A DNA stretch of 64,000 nucleotides from Chloroflexota bacterium (GTDB lineage: Bacteria; Chloroflexota; JAJPGV01): the NCBI GenBank assembly GCA_021325635.1, contig JAJPGV010000018.1:30412-94411 (forward strand), written 5' to 3'. A model generated the notes under the pieces. The model was not told the origin of the DNA. It searched no databases and saw only the letters and a list, made by a program, of their open reading frames with translations. The translations under genes and the position numbers were made by a program. Shown one piece after another: positions 24,671-33,951 of the stretch (position 1 is the first letter of the stretch; the number at the start of each line of letters is the position of its first letter).

Positions 24671-26941
24671 TTAGCTCAGTCGCCGTGCCGCCGCCAGCAC
24701 CTTTTCGGCGGTCAGGGGCAGCGAATCCATGCACACGCCGAGGGCGTTGGAAACGGCGTTCGCCACGGCGGCGGCGGCGGGAACGTTGCCCATCTCGCCG
24801 ATGCTCTTGATGTTGCGCGCGCCGACGCCCTTCCCTCCCGGTAGGAGCACCACATGCAGAGGCGGCATGTCGGCGATGGTGCGCAGCTTGTACTCGCCCA
24901 GGTGGGCGGCGTTGACGATGCCGTCGACCACGTTCAGATCCTCGGCCAGGGCCATGCCGATGCCCATGCTGATGCCGCCTTCGATCTGGCCGCGATGGGA
25001 CACTGGATCGAGAATCTCGGCCACGTCGTGAGCGCTGACGAAGTCGAGGATCTGCACCTCGCCCGTCTCGACGTCCACGGCTACCTGCGCCATCTGAACC
25101 ACGTAGCTGGTGGCGCCCTCCTCGCTTTCAGCCGACTCGGCCACTTCGCCCACGGCTTCGATCTTCACGCCATTTGCCGCGAGCTCAAGCAGATCAACTT
25201 CGCGACCGCTGTGGCGATCGCGGCAGCGGCCGCCTGATACCTCGATCTGGTCGACCCCTACGCCCAGGCGTGAGGCGGCCGCTGCCGCGAGCTCGTGCTG
25301 GAACTTCTCGGCCGTCACCACCCCGGCCTCGGCCGCGGAGATGGTCACACGGCTGCCGCCGACGCCGGAATCCCACGGCAGGTGCGAGGTGCCCACGTAG
25401 CGCATGACGAAGCGCTCGCGGTCCAGCCCCAATGCCGTGGCGAGCACGTTCTGCAGCATGGTATGCGAGCCCGTGCCGGTTTCCATGATCGGCACCTGCG
25501 CTTCGATGGCGCCGCCCTCGACCAAGCTCAGCCGCAGGCTGGTGCGCTGGGGCTGATGGGTGGGGCGGTCGTACACGGCGACGCCGCGGCCGTAGCGCAG
25601 GTTGGCGGGTCCGCTCGCTGGCAGCGGCGGCATGGCCTTTTCGGCAGCCTGCAGCGTCTCGTGGCCGCGCACCTCGGGCCAGACGATGTTCATGACCGTG
25701 GGCTCGCCGTTGATCAGCAGGTTGCGGCGGCGGAATTCGACCGGGTCGATGCCCATCTCTCGTGCCACGAAGTCCATCATGGCCTCCACGGCGAAGGTCG
25801 TCTGCGGCGCTCCTGGAGCCCGCATGTTGCCGCAGGGCACCTCGTTGGTGTACACCCGAACGCAGTCGACGCGGGCCGAGGGGATGCGATAGCTGGTGCC
25901 GCAAGCGCTGCGGAAGTTGGCCGAGGGGCGGAATCCGCCGTAAGCGCCCGAATTGAACAGGATGCGGGCATCCATGGCCTGCAGGCGGCCGTCGTGGCTC
26001 ACGCCCATGCGTATCGTGGCCACGGACGAGTGTCGCGGATCGCCGGCGATCAGCTCCTCGACGTACGTCCGCAGCATGCGTACCGGCTGGCCAGTGCGGC
26101 GGGATAATTCCAGGCAGAGCGGAATGTCCATGGGGGCGCCTTTGCCGCCGAAGTCGCCGCCGATGGCGGTGGTCTCCGCCTCGATGTCCTCGGCGGCCAG
26201 GTCGAACGTCTTGGCCAGGTACTCTCGCAGCCGGTAAGGCGCCTTATTGCACGACCACACCCGCACCTTGCCCTGTGGGTCGAACAGCACCGTGCAGCAG
26301 TGCGGCTCGATGTAGCCCTGGTGAACCTTGGGCGTGCGGAAGGTGTGCTCGAACACTCGGTCGGACGCGGCCAGCGCCTGCTCTACGTCCGGCCCGCACT
26401 TCCACTGCGTGCGGGCCAGCAAATTCAGCGGCTCACCCGCCTTCCAGACCGCCCCACTGTAGCTGCCGGGATCGTCGTGCACGACTACGGCGTCGGGACG
26501 AATGGCCTGCTCGACGTCGAACACGGCGGGCAGCGGCTCGTAGCTGACCTGGATCAGGCCGGCCGCCTGGTCCGCCGCCTCGGGGGTTTCGGCCGCGACC
26601 GCGGCAACCATCTCGCCGGCGAAGCGCGCCTTGCCCACGGCCAGGATGGGCACGTCGCGGAGGGCGCGGCCGGCGCGTATGCTGCCCACGTCGGCGCCCG
26701 TGAGAATGCAGCGGACGCCGGGAACCGCCCGCGCTTCGGCGGTCTCGATAGACAGGATGCGCGCGTGCGGATGGGGGCTGCGCACGACGGCCACATGGAG
26801 GGCGCCCTCGACCTGCAGATCGGCCGCGTAAGGCATGTCTCCGGTGACCTTGAGACGGCCGTCGATGCGGCCGCGGCTGGCGGATTCATTGGGGGCGATG
26901 AAGCCGATCTGGGGCTGGACGGCAACCGTCAACGCAGACAC
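24671..26941 (-). CDS. xanthine-dehydrogenase-family molybdopterin-binding large subunit, orphan
   Basis: A 756-residue molybdenum hydroxylase large subunit. It contains IGGDFGGKG (molybdopterin binding), NMRAPGAPQ and a late IKSIGEMGN where the catalytic Glu is expected. It lacks the AYxCSFR active-site loop of CO dehydrogenase, so it belongs to the general xanthine/aldehyde oxidase group and its substrate is probably a heterocycle or aldehyde. No FAD or iron-sulfur subunit gene is adjacent, so partners must be elsewhere. The start is GTG 26941, with weak support. It follows the dehydrogenase homologue at 27022-27972 on the same strand by 80 bases. Confidence 0.9.
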   Translation of the reverse strand: MSALTVAVQPQIGFIAPNESASRGRIDGRLKVTGDMPYAADLQVEGALHVAVVRSPHPHARILSIETAEARAVPGVRCILTGADVGSIRAGRALRDVPILAVGKARFAGEMVAAVAAETPEAADQAAGLIQVSYEPLPAVFDVEQAIRPDAVVVHDDPGSYSGAVWKAGEPLNLLARTQWKCGPDVEQALAASDRVFEHTFRTPKVHQGYIEPHCCTVLFDPQGKVRVWSCNKAPYRLREYLAKTFDLAAEDIEAETTAIGGDFGGKGAPMDIPLCLELSRRTGQPVRMLRTYVEELIAGDPRHSSVATIRMGVSHDGRLQAMDARILFNSGAYGGFRPSANFRSACGTSYRIPSARVDCVRVYTNEVPCGNMRAPGAPQTTFAVEAMMDFVAREMGIDPVEFRRRNLLINGEPTVMNIVWPEVRGHETLQAAEKAMPPLPASGPANLRYGRGVAVYDRPTHQPQRTSLRLSLVEGGAIEAQVPIMETGTGSHTMLQNVLATALGLDRERFVMRYVGTSHLPWDSGVGGSRVTISAAEAGVVTAEKFQHELAAAAASRLGVGVDQIEVSGGRCRDRHSGREVDLLELAANGVKIEAVGEVAESAESEEGATSYVVQMAQVAVDVETGEVQILDFVSAHDVAEILDPVSHRGQIEGGISMGIGMALAEDLNVVDGIVNAAHLGEYKLRTIADMPPLHVVLLPGGKGVGARNIKSIGEMGNVPAAAAVANAVSNALGVCMDSLPLTAEKVLAAARRLS

Positions 26942-27021
26942 CTCTCACGCGAAATGGGACCGGGCGTGATCATACGATGCCGCTCGTAAGTGGCGACTGG
27001 CCGGTGGCCGGGAACGGCTCG

Positions 27022-27972
27022 CTAGTAGCCCAGGTCCTTGTTGGCCAGGTTATGGAGCGGCCGGCCATCGATGAAGCGCTGCAGGTTGTCCTGGAAGATG
27101 GGCACGATGAGCTCCCATTTGTGGGGCGTTTGGCCGGCCACGCGGGGCGTGATGATCAGGTTGGGCAGCTTCCACAGCTCGGATTCCATCGGCAGGGGCC
27201 GCAGCGGTAGGGCGTCGATGGCCGCCCCCGCGATCCAGCCCTCTTTGAGCGCGCGGACGAGCAGCTCTTCGGTGATGGCCTTGCCGGTGGTGAGGTTGAT
27301 GAGGTAGGCCGTCGGCTTCATCAGCCGCAGCTCGCGTTCGCCCAGGAGCCCGACGGTGGAGGGGATGGAGGGCATCGCCAGCACCACGAAGTCGGACTCG
27401 GCCAGCAGCTGCGGCATGTAGTCGGGCAGACCGAGATGGTCGACGTAGTCCGGCTTTGGCGAGGGCGTACGCTTGGTCGCCAGCACGCGCAGCCCCAGGC
27501 AGTTGGCCTTGCGCGCCAGCTCGGAGCCGGTGGTGCCCAGGCCCAGGATGCCGAGCGTCTTGCCGCTGATGACGCCCGGCGTAACCGGGTCCCAGCGGCC
27601 TTCGTGCTGCGCTCGCCAGAAGTGCGGCAGCTTCTTTCCCAGGGCGAACAGCAGCGCGATGCAGAAGTCGGAAAAGGCCGGACCATGGACGCCCGTCGAG
27701 CTGGTGATTTGGAGGGGAGATGCCTTGACGAAGGGCGTAAGGAATTCATACACGCCTCCGCGGGTGACCTGCACCCATTCGAGGCGCGGCATACGGGCCA
27801 TCATCTCGTCCGGGATCGGGTCCTCGGCGTACAGCACGTCGACGCGCGCCAGCGCCTCCGCGTCCAGCTCCGGGGCGGTCAAGAACTCACAAGCCGGCAG
27901 CGCCGCCCGAAGCTCGTCGAACTGCTTCTGGGGCACACCGGCGGTGATCCAAACGGTTAGCGTCTCTGCCAT
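27022..27972 (-). CDS. D-2-hydroxyacid dehydrogenase homologue lacking the catalytic triad
   Basis: A 316-residue protein with the two-domain fold of D-2-hydroxyacid dehydrogenases and a Rossmann motif GLGTTG (144-149). The catalytic residues of the family are all replaced: Arg is Thr229 (INLTTGK), Glu is Arg258 (PLRPLP) and the proton-donor His is Arg277 (TPRVAG). The NAD site appears intact. It may be a binding or regulatory protein, or an enzyme with another mechanism. ATG 27972 is preferred over an open extension to 28038. It lies upstream of the orphan molybdenum hydroxylase. Confidence 0.88.
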   Translation of the reverse strand: MAETLTVWITAGVPQKQFDELRAALPACEFLTAPELDAEALARVDVLYAEDPIPDEMMARMPRLEWVQVTRGGVYEFLTPFVKASPLQITSSTGVHGPAFSDFCIALLFALGKKLPHFWRAQHEGRWDPVTPGVISGKTLGILGLGTTGSELARKANCLGLRVLATKRTPSPKPDYVDHLGLPDYMPQLLAESDFVVLAMPSIPSTVGLLGERELRLMKPTAYLINLTTGKAITEELLVRALKEGWIAGAAIDALPLRPLPMESELWKLPNLIITPRVAGQTPHKWELIVPIFQDNLQRFIDGRPLHNLANKDLGY

Positions 27973-28096
27973 GACGGGCCGGACGATAACACACGCCGTG
28001 CGGCTGGACGGCATCGTGTAATCTAGCCAGCGATACACCTGCCCCCGAACGCCTCCACCGGCCTTCGCGGCCAGGAATTCAGGGCGTGAGCTGTTG

Positions 28097-29035
28097 ATGG
28101 ACCAAATCCGGATCGTCTATCGGGACAATGACCGCACCCCGCTGCTGTACGTCATCCAGGCTATGGCCGCCGAGCACGAGAGCTTGGACGTCCGCATCGA
28201 TCGGATGTACGACGAGGACGAGTACGAGCAGGGTTTCCTGCAAGGTAACCATGACCTCATCTGCGAGCATCTGCGCTTCCTCTTTCCGGCACGGTTGAAA
28301 GGGCACCCCGTGCGGGTCCTGGCGTCGTGCCAGAACCACGCGGTCGAGCGGCTGCTGGCGTCGCAGGCGGTGCACGGGCTGGACGACCTGCGCGGCAAGC
28401 GCATCGCCATTCGAGGCATGGACTCATCCCGGCTGTCGAGCATCCAGTGGCTCAAGCAGCTGGGACTGCATGGCCGCGTGGAGACGGTGATCGTCGAGGA
28501 CGAGGACATCGGGCGCTGGCAGCAGTGGCGCAAGGTAGCCGCCGGCGAGGCGGACGCGGTCATCTGCTCTCCGCTGTACGCCGAGCCGGCGCTCGCGGCC
28601 GGCCTGCATGACCTCGACGCTCCGCCATTGGTGGAATGTGGGTCGCTGTTCTTCGCGGCGCTGGGGCCCTTCATCAGCGGCCACGAGGGCGAGCTGCGGA
28701 AGTTCATGCGGGCCGTGTATCGGGCGCTGCACGTCTTTCACAACCAGCCGGAGAGGACCCTGGCCATCATGTCGGGTGAGCCGGCTCGGCTGATGAAGGT
28801 TGAAGATCCCGCGACGCTCCGTCGGCATTACGACGACCTTCGCAAGGGCTACGACGAGCGGCCCATCCCAAGCGTTCAGGGCATTGCCACGACGTACGCT
28901 CTCCTGAACGGCAACTATGCGCCGCTGGATGGGCTGAACCCGCTGACGTTGTGGGATCTACGCTACGTGCTGGAGCTCGAGGAAAGCGGGTTCATGGACG
29001 AGCTGAAGTTGGCAGCGGCCGCCAGGCAACAATAG
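28097..29035 (+). CDS. periplasmic-binding-protein-fold protein without signal peptide
   Basis: A 312-residue protein that starts directly with MDQIRIVYRDND and has the lobed fold pattern of NMT1-type binding proteins (LDDLRGKRIAIRGMDSS, EADAVICSPLYAEPALA). There is no signal peptide, so it is cytoplasmic. Such signal-less members include 4,5-dihydroxyphthalate decarboxylase; the gene at 36765-37778 is a closer match to that enzyme. It is the first gene of an operon with a phthalate-dioxygenase-like Rieske protein. A decarboxylase or ligand-sensing role is possible. TTG 28094 is an alternative start. Confidence 0.75.
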   Translation: MDQIRIVYRDNDRTPLLYVIQAMAAEHESLDVRIDRMYDEDEYEQGFLQGNHDLICEHLRFLFPARLKGHPVRVLASCQNHAVERLLASQAVHGLDDLRGKRIAIRGMDSSRLSSIQWLKQLGLHGRVETVIVEDEDIGRWQQWRKVAAGEADAVICSPLYAEPALAAGLHDLDAPPLVECGSLFFAALGPFISGHEGELRKFMRAVYRALHVFHNQPERTLAIMSGEPARLMKVEDPATLRRHYDDLRKGYDERPIPSVQGIATTYALLNGNYAPLDGLNPLTLWDLRYVLELEESGFMDELKLAAAARQQ

Positions 29036-29066
29036 GTCACACGAGTCTCACGAGGAGGACAAGTCG

Positions 29067-30338
29067 ATGCTGAGTCGGGAAGAGAACGAGCTAGTCACCC
29101 GAGTAGGGCCCGGAACGCCCATGGGCGAGGTCTTGAGGCGTTACTGGATGCCGGCGCTCCTGGTGAGCGATCTGCCGGCGCCCGATTGTCCGCCCGTGAG
29201 GGTGAAGCTGCTGGGTGAGGAGCTGGTGGCCTTCCGTGATACGGATGGGAAGGTCGGGCTGCTGGACGAGTACTGCCCGCATCGTCTCGCGTCGCTGTTC
29301 CTGGGTCGCAACGAGGAGTGCGGGCTGCGCTGCGTGTACCACGGCTGGAAATTCGACGTGGCGGGCAACTGCACCGACATGCCCAATGAGCCGCCGGAGA
29401 GCCGGTTCAAGGAGAAGATTCACCTGCAGGCCTACCCCACCGTGGAGCTGGGTGGCGTCATCTGGGCCTATCTCGGTCCGGCGGAGAAAAAGCCCGAGCC
29501 GCCTGGCATGGAGTGGCTGCGGGCGCCCGAGCAGTACCGCTATGTGTCCAAGACCATGGAGTACTGCAACTTCGTCCAAGGCATCGAGGGCGGCATCGAC
29601 ACCGTCCATTCGTCGTTTCTGCACAACAACGACCTCGCTAACAAGGGCCTGAGGCAGATCGATACGTCTCCGCGGCTAGAGGTGGAGCGGACGGACTACG
29701 GCTTCCGTTATGCCAGCATCCGCAACGCCGGCGACGAGGGCAACTACGTGCGCGTGTACCAGTTCGTCCTGCCGTTCCATCAATTCCGGAGCCAGCGCAT
29801 CGACAGCCGCGCCAGCACCGGCAAGGCGGCCGACGTGCCGTCGATCCGCGGACACATGTGGGTGCCGATGGACGACGAGAACACGATGATCTTCAACTGG
29901 ATGTACGCCATCGACCCCGCGATCCCGTTCACGCCCGACTACATCGTCAAGGCCGAGACCTCTTCGGGACGCGGCCCTGACGGCGAGAGCGGCACGGTGC
30001 GACGTCAGACGCGGGAGAACGATTGGCTCATCGACCGCGAGCGGCAGCGAACCAAGACCTTCACCGGCATCAAGGGGTTGAACACCCAAGACCTGGCCGT
30101 GCAGGAGAGCATGGGGCGCATCGTGCCGCGCTGGCGGGAGCACCTGGGAAGCACCGACAAGGCCGTGGCGGCCATGCGCCGTATTCTGCTGGACATGGTC
30201 AAGGACGTGCGCGACGGCCGCGATCCGCTGGGCGTGAACCCCGATACCTATCGCGGCGTTCGCGCCGCGGACGCCATGCTGCCCAAGGACGTGCCCTGGC
30301 AGGACGCGGCCCGCGATCTGCTTGTCGCCAGGGTCTGA
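29067..30338 (+). CDS. Rieske oxygenase, phthalate 4,5-dioxygenase-like
   Basis: A 423-residue oxygenase. The Rieske ligands are Cys70-x-His72 and Cys89-x2-His92. The mononuclear iron site is Asp178, His181 and His186 (GIDTVHSSFLHN), the arrangement of phthalate and related single-component-oxygenase enzymes. Such proteins work as homotrimers or hexamers with a separate reductase, which is not encoded here. GAGGAGGAC precedes ATG 29067. The gene sits between a binding-protein-fold gene and an HbpS/GlcG-like gene; together they suggest breakdown of an aromatic acid. The substrate is inferred only from family likeness. Confidence 0.92.
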   Translation: MLSREENELVTRVGPGTPMGEVLRRYWMPALLVSDLPAPDCPPVRVKLLGEELVAFRDTDGKVGLLDEYCPHRLASLFLGRNEECGLRCVYHGWKFDVAGNCTDMPNEPPESRFKEKIHLQAYPTVELGGVIWAYLGPAEKKPEPPGMEWLRAPEQYRYVSKTMEYCNFVQGIEGGIDTVHSSFLHNNDLANKGLRQIDTSPRLEVERTDYGFRYASIRNAGDEGNYVRVYQFVLPFHQFRSQRIDSRASTGKAADVPSIRGHMWVPMDDENTMIFNWMYAIDPAIPFTPDYIVKAETSSGRGPDGESGTVRRQTRENDWLIDRERQRTKTFTGIKGLNTQDLAVQESMGRIVPRWREHLGSTDKAVAAMRRILLDMVKDVRDGRDPLGVNPDTYRGVRAADAMLPKDVPWQDAARDLLVARV

Positions 30339-30357
30339 GCTGCACGAGCACTGAGGC

Positions 30358-30801
30358 GTGTACCAGCAGCTTTCCATCGGCCTGCACGAGGCGCAGACAG
30401 CCATCGAGGTCGGGTTGACCGAAGCGCGCAAGGACGGGAAGAACATGGCTGTCGCGGTAGTCGATGCCGGCGGACACCTGATTGGCTGCGCGCGACTGGA
30501 TGGCACGCACGAGCGAGTCCTACGCTTCGCCATCCGCAAGGCGTACACGGCCGCCATCATGGGCCGCAGCACCGTCGACTTCAAGGCCGAGCTGGCCGAA
30601 TACGGTCGGACGCTGGCGGACTATGGGGATCCGCAGTTCACGACCCTCCAGGGTGGCGAGCCGGTCAAGATCGGCGGCAAGGTCGTGGGAGCGGTCGCGG
30701 TGGGCGGCAACAGTGCCCAGCGCGACAAGGCGATCTCGCAGCTGGTGCTGCAGGCGGTGGTTGAGGCCGCCGAGGCGTCGATGGCAGGAGGGAGATCATG
30801 A
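30358..30801 (+). CDS. HbpS/GlcG-family (DUF336) protein
   Basis: A 147-residue protein with the family's core AVAVVDAGGHLIGCARLDG, followed by a segment ending GAVAVGGNSAQRDKAIS. Members include the haem-binding HbpS and GlcG of glycolate loci; some sit next to oxygenase genes. It begins at GTG 30358, 19 bases after the Rieske stop, and its own stop overlaps the ATG of the triple-RidA gene by four bases. This implies translational coupling and a shared process. The actual ligand is unknown. Confidence 0.85.
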   Translation: MYQQLSIGLHEAQTAIEVGLTEARKDGKNMAVAVVDAGGHLIGCARLDGTHERVLRFAIRKAYTAAIMGRSTVDFKAELAEYGRTLADYGDPQFTTLQGGEPVKIGGKVVGAVAVGGNSAQRDKAISQLVLQAVVEAAEASMAGGRS

Positions 30802-31946
30802 GCCGGCGCGCTCTTACGTCGCTGCCGGTCGGTGGGGGCCGGCCGCCCCTTCAGCTGGCGCGGCTGGATGGCGGCCTGTTCTCGACGAGCAGCATCAGCG
30901 CTGCCGATCCGCGAACGGGCGCGTTGAGCGCAAACGCGGGCGAGCAGTTCCAAGCGGCTTTCGACAACCTGCAGCGGCTGCTCGATATGGCGGGCATCAG
31001 CCCGGCCGAGCTGGGGCTGGTCACGGTGAACATTCCGGACCAAAGCTACCGGCCGCACATCAACAAGCCGTGGCTGGCGCTGTTCCCGGACGAACAGCGG
31101 CGGCCTGCTCGGAAGACGAATCAGTACCCGCTGCCGGCCGGGCAGCAGGTGCAGCTCCAGGCTATGGGGCTTGCCGGCCAGCGCCCGAAGCCATTGCAGA
31201 TACCCTGCTTCGCGCACAAGGATCCGCTGCCGGCCGGGGTGCGGATTGGCGACCTGGTCTTCTCGTCCGTCATCGTCGATCAGGACCCGGCCACGGGCAA
31301 GCAGAGCGGCGATCCCGAGGTGCAGCTGCGCCAGGCGTTCACCACCCTGGAGACGCTGGTCAAAGACGCGGGCGGATCGTGGGACGACGTGCTGCACATG
31401 TACGTCTTCCTTCGCGATCGGGCGGAGCAGCCGCTGCTGATCAAGACCTGGCTGGAGGTGTTTCCGGCCGACGGCAACCGGCCGGCGCGCAAGACGATCT
31501 TCTACGACGAGCTGAAGGGGCGTACGACCATCGCGCAGCTCCAGGCCGTCGCGGTGATTGGCCAGGGTCAGCGGAAGAACTATGAGATCCCCAACGTGGG
31601 CCACCACGACCCCATTCCCATGGGTGCGTCCATCGGCCGGCTGATGTGGTCTTCGGGTATGAGTGGGCAGCCGCCCGGGCAGCTCGACTCGCGCGGCAGC
31701 CTGGGGGAGCAGTGCCGCTGGGCGTTCACGCATCTCCGATCGCTGACCGAGCAGGCGGGTGCCAGTCCGGACAACGTTGGCCACGTCACTCTCCTGGTTC
31801 GCAACTACGACGAGGAACCGGAAATCATGCGCCACTGGCGGGAGCTCTTTCCGCATCCCGACGATGAGCCGACTCATCACACCATGGCGCTGGGGCTCAG
31901 CGGGCAGAGCAGCTCTGTCCAGGTGCACATTGTGGGCGCGCTGTGA
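30798..31946 (+). CDS. triple RidA (YjgF/UK114) fusion protein
   Basis: A 382-residue protein built from three RidA-like domains, about 15-125, 140-255 and 265-382. RidA hydrolyses reactive enamine/imine intermediates and works as a homotrimer with a key Arg at each subunit interface. Here domain one has PARKT (Arg105) and domain two has PARKT (Arg231), but domain three has PTHHT with His360 at that place. The fusion could fold as a single-chain trimer with at most two working sites. It overlaps the upstream HbpS-like gene by four bases, so it belongs to the Rieske operon and may handle an unstable product. Confidence 0.85.
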   Translation: MSRRALTSLPVGGGRPPLQLARLDGGLFSTSSISAADPRTGALSANAGEQFQAAFDNLQRLLDMAGISPAELGLVTVNIPDQSYRPHINKPWLALFPDEQRRPARKTNQYPLPAGQQVQLQAMGLAGQRPKPLQIPCFAHKDPLPAGVRIGDLVFSSVIVDQDPATGKQSGDPEVQLRQAFTTLETLVKDAGGSWDDVLHMYVFLRDRAEQPLLIKTWLEVFPADGNRPARKTIFYDELKGRTTIAQLQAVAVIGQGQRKNYEIPNVGHHDPIPMGASIGRLMWSSGMSGQPPGQLDSRGSLGEQCRWAFTHLRSLTEQAGASPDNVGHVTLLVRNYDEEPEIMRHWRELFPHPDDEPTHHTMALGLSGQSSSVQVHIVGAL

Positions 31947-31958
31947 GCGCTTTCGCTC

Positions 31959-32000
31959 CTGCCACCAGCCGCGCCCTGTGGGGGCTGGCGCTGGTGGCAG
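31959..32000 (+). terminator. hairpin after the RidA-fusion gene
   Basis: CTGCCACCAGC (31959-31969) and GCTGGTGGCAG (31990-32000) form a perfect 11-bp stem 13 bases after the stop of the operon. No T-tract follows. It may end or protect the transcript. The rest of 31947-32184 holds one further small hairpin (32124-32140) and no gene. Confidence 0.45.
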
Positions 32001-32184
32001 CCTTTCGCGAGCATTTGCTCCGGCAACCCTGACCGCTCCGATCAACGAGGGATTGAAGCAAGTGGGAGCGTCTGCTAAATAGCTCTCCCATCCATTCACG
32101 TCCTGTTAACCTCTTGGAACCTCGCGCCTGGGGGAGGCGCTGTAACTCTCATGCTCCGAAGGTGGTAGGAACGGTCAAGGTGTC

Positions 32185-33951
32185 ATGGCCGCTGCTCTGA
32201 ACCAATCGCAGAACACGCTCGTTGCGCCGCGGCGCACGCTATTCCCGCTGCTCGCGCGCTTCTCCTGGCCGCAGGCAGGGCTCATCGCCCTCATCCTCGG
32301 TCTGGGCTACTACGTCATCTACCCGCTCGCCCTGATTCTGATCAACAGCTTCAACACGGCGCCCATCGGCCAGCCTGCTGTTTACGGCCTGAAGACCTGG
32401 ATCGATGCCTGGAGCGATGCCGGCGTGCTGGACGCGCTGCGCAACACTCTGGTCCTGGCGCTGTGTTACCAGCTCATCTCGTTCCCCATCGCGGCGCTGC
32501 TGGCGCTGCTGCTGGCGCGCACCAACCTGCCCGCGGGGAGGTTCTTCGAGTTCCTCTTCTGGCTGTCGTTCTTCATCCCGGCGCTGTCCACCACCTTGGG
32601 TTGGATCCTGCTGGCCGATCCTCACACCGGCCTGCTCAACAGCTGGCTGGGTGGCATCCTCCACACGCCTGCTGGCGCCAGCGGGATCTTCAACGTCTAC
32701 TCCTTCTGGGGCATCGTGTGGGTGCATCTGGCCTCGCACGCGGTGTCGTTCAAGGTGATGCTGCTCACGCCCACCTTCCGCAACATGGACGCCACCATGG
32801 AAGAGGCCAGCCGGATGTCCGGCGCCAGCCAGTGGCTGACGTTCCTCAAGGTAACGCTGCCGATGATGACCCCCGGCCTGGTCATCGTGTTCATGCTGGG
32901 CCTGGTGCGGCTGTTCGAGTCCTTCGAGATCGAGCTGCTGCTGGGCGTGCCGTTCAACTTCTACGTGTACTCGACCCGGATCGTGACGTTGGTCCGAGGC
33001 GATCCGCCGCAGCTGGCCCAGGCAGCCGCGCTGGGCAGCGTGACCCTGGTGCTGCTGATGATCGCCGCTCCTATCCAGCGGCGCATGACCACACGCCGCG
33101 CGTACACCACCGTCGGCGGGCGAATGAAGCCGGCGGTGGCCGATCTCGGGCCCTGGCGCTGGCCGCTGTTCGGCCTCATGGCGGTGCTGACGACGATGCT
33201 CGTAGGGCTGCCGGTCGTATCGGTGCTGGCGGCCAGCTTTATGACCCGCTTCGGTTTCTTCAACCTGGCGCGCCCGTGGACGCTGGCGCACTGGCAGCAG
33301 GCGTTCGGGGACTCGGTCTTCATCCTATCGCTCAAGAACACCCTCATCGTGGCGCTCAGCGTGGCCGTGCTGGGCGCGGCGCTGTACTCCTTCGTGGCCT
33401 ATGTCATCGTTCGCGGAAGGGGGCTGCGCGGACGCGGGACGCTCGACCTGGTGGTCTGGGTGCCGAGCGTGATCCCCGGCGCCTTAGCAGGGCTGGGGCT
33501 GCTGTGGATGTTCCTCAGCACGCCCGTGTTCAAGCCGTTCTACGGAAGCATCTTCCTGCTCATCGCGGCGTGCCTGTTGGTGGGGACCACACTGGCTACC
33601 CAGACCTTCAAAGCGACCTTGCTGCAGCTGCGGCTGGAGCTGGAGGAGGCCGCGCGAACGTCCGGCGCCACCTGGCTGCGCACCTACCTCCGCGTCGTGC
33701 TGCCGCTGCTGGGACCGACCATGGTCGTAGTCGGCACGCTGCTGTTCCTGTTCACGGCCAACGCCACATCCAGCATCATCATGCTGGCCACGTCGCGCAC
33801 GCGCACGCTGTCGCTGCTGACGCTGGAGTTCCTGCGCGACGGTCTGCGCGAACCGGCCGCGGTCACCACGGTCATCATCACGGTGGTGACTTGCAGCCTG
33901 GCGCTGGTGGCGCGCACGCTGGGCCGCGACGCTGTCGGCCCGCGCTCCTAG
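32185..33951 (+). CDS. ferric-ion/thiamine-type ABC importer permease, two fused domains
   Basis: A 588-residue permease, third of its type in the window. Its EAA-type loops are MEEASRMSGASQWLTF and LEEAARTSGATWLRTY, and about twelve helices are visible. AAGGTG precedes ATG 32185. A matching binding protein is encoded at 35471-36667 on the other strand, separated by two unrelated genes, so the pairing is likely but not certain. No ATPase gene lies nearby. Its 3' end overlaps the convergent zinc-finger gene by four bases. Confidence 0.92.
   Translation: MAAALNQSQNTLVAPRRTLFPLLARFSWPQAGLIALILGLGYYVIYPLALILINSFNTAPIGQPAVYGLKTWIDAWSDAGVLDALRNTLVLALCYQLISFPIAALLALLLARTNLPAGRFFEFLFWLSFFIPALSTTLGWILLADPHTGLLNSWLGGILHTPAGASGIFNVYSFWGIVWVHLASHAVSFKVMLLTPTFRNMDATMEEASRMSGASQWLTFLKVTLPMMTPGLVIVFMLGLVRLFESFEIELLLGVPFNFYVYSTRIVTLVRGDPPQLAQAAALGSVTLVLLMIAAPIQRRMTTRRAYTTVGGRMKPAVADLGPWRWPLFGLMAVLTTMLVGLPVVSVLAASFMTRFGFFNLARPWTLAHWQQAFGDSVFILSLKNTLIVALSVAVLGAALYSFVAYVIVRGRGLRGRGTLDLVVWVPSVIPGALAGLGLLWMFLSTPVFKPFYGSIFLLIAACLLVGTTLATQTFKATLLQLRLELEEAARTSGATWLRTYLRVVLPLLGPTMVVVGTLLFLFTANATSSIIMLATSRTRTLSLLTLEFLRDGLREPAAVTTVIITVVTCSLALVARTLGRDAVGPRS

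Noticed and set aside
24260..24844. A 194-residue protein continuing from the PIN toxin into the molybdenum hydroxylase gene
   Set aside because: The homologous part ends near 24580; the remainder is an out-of-frame read through the antisense of the next gene after a one-base loss.
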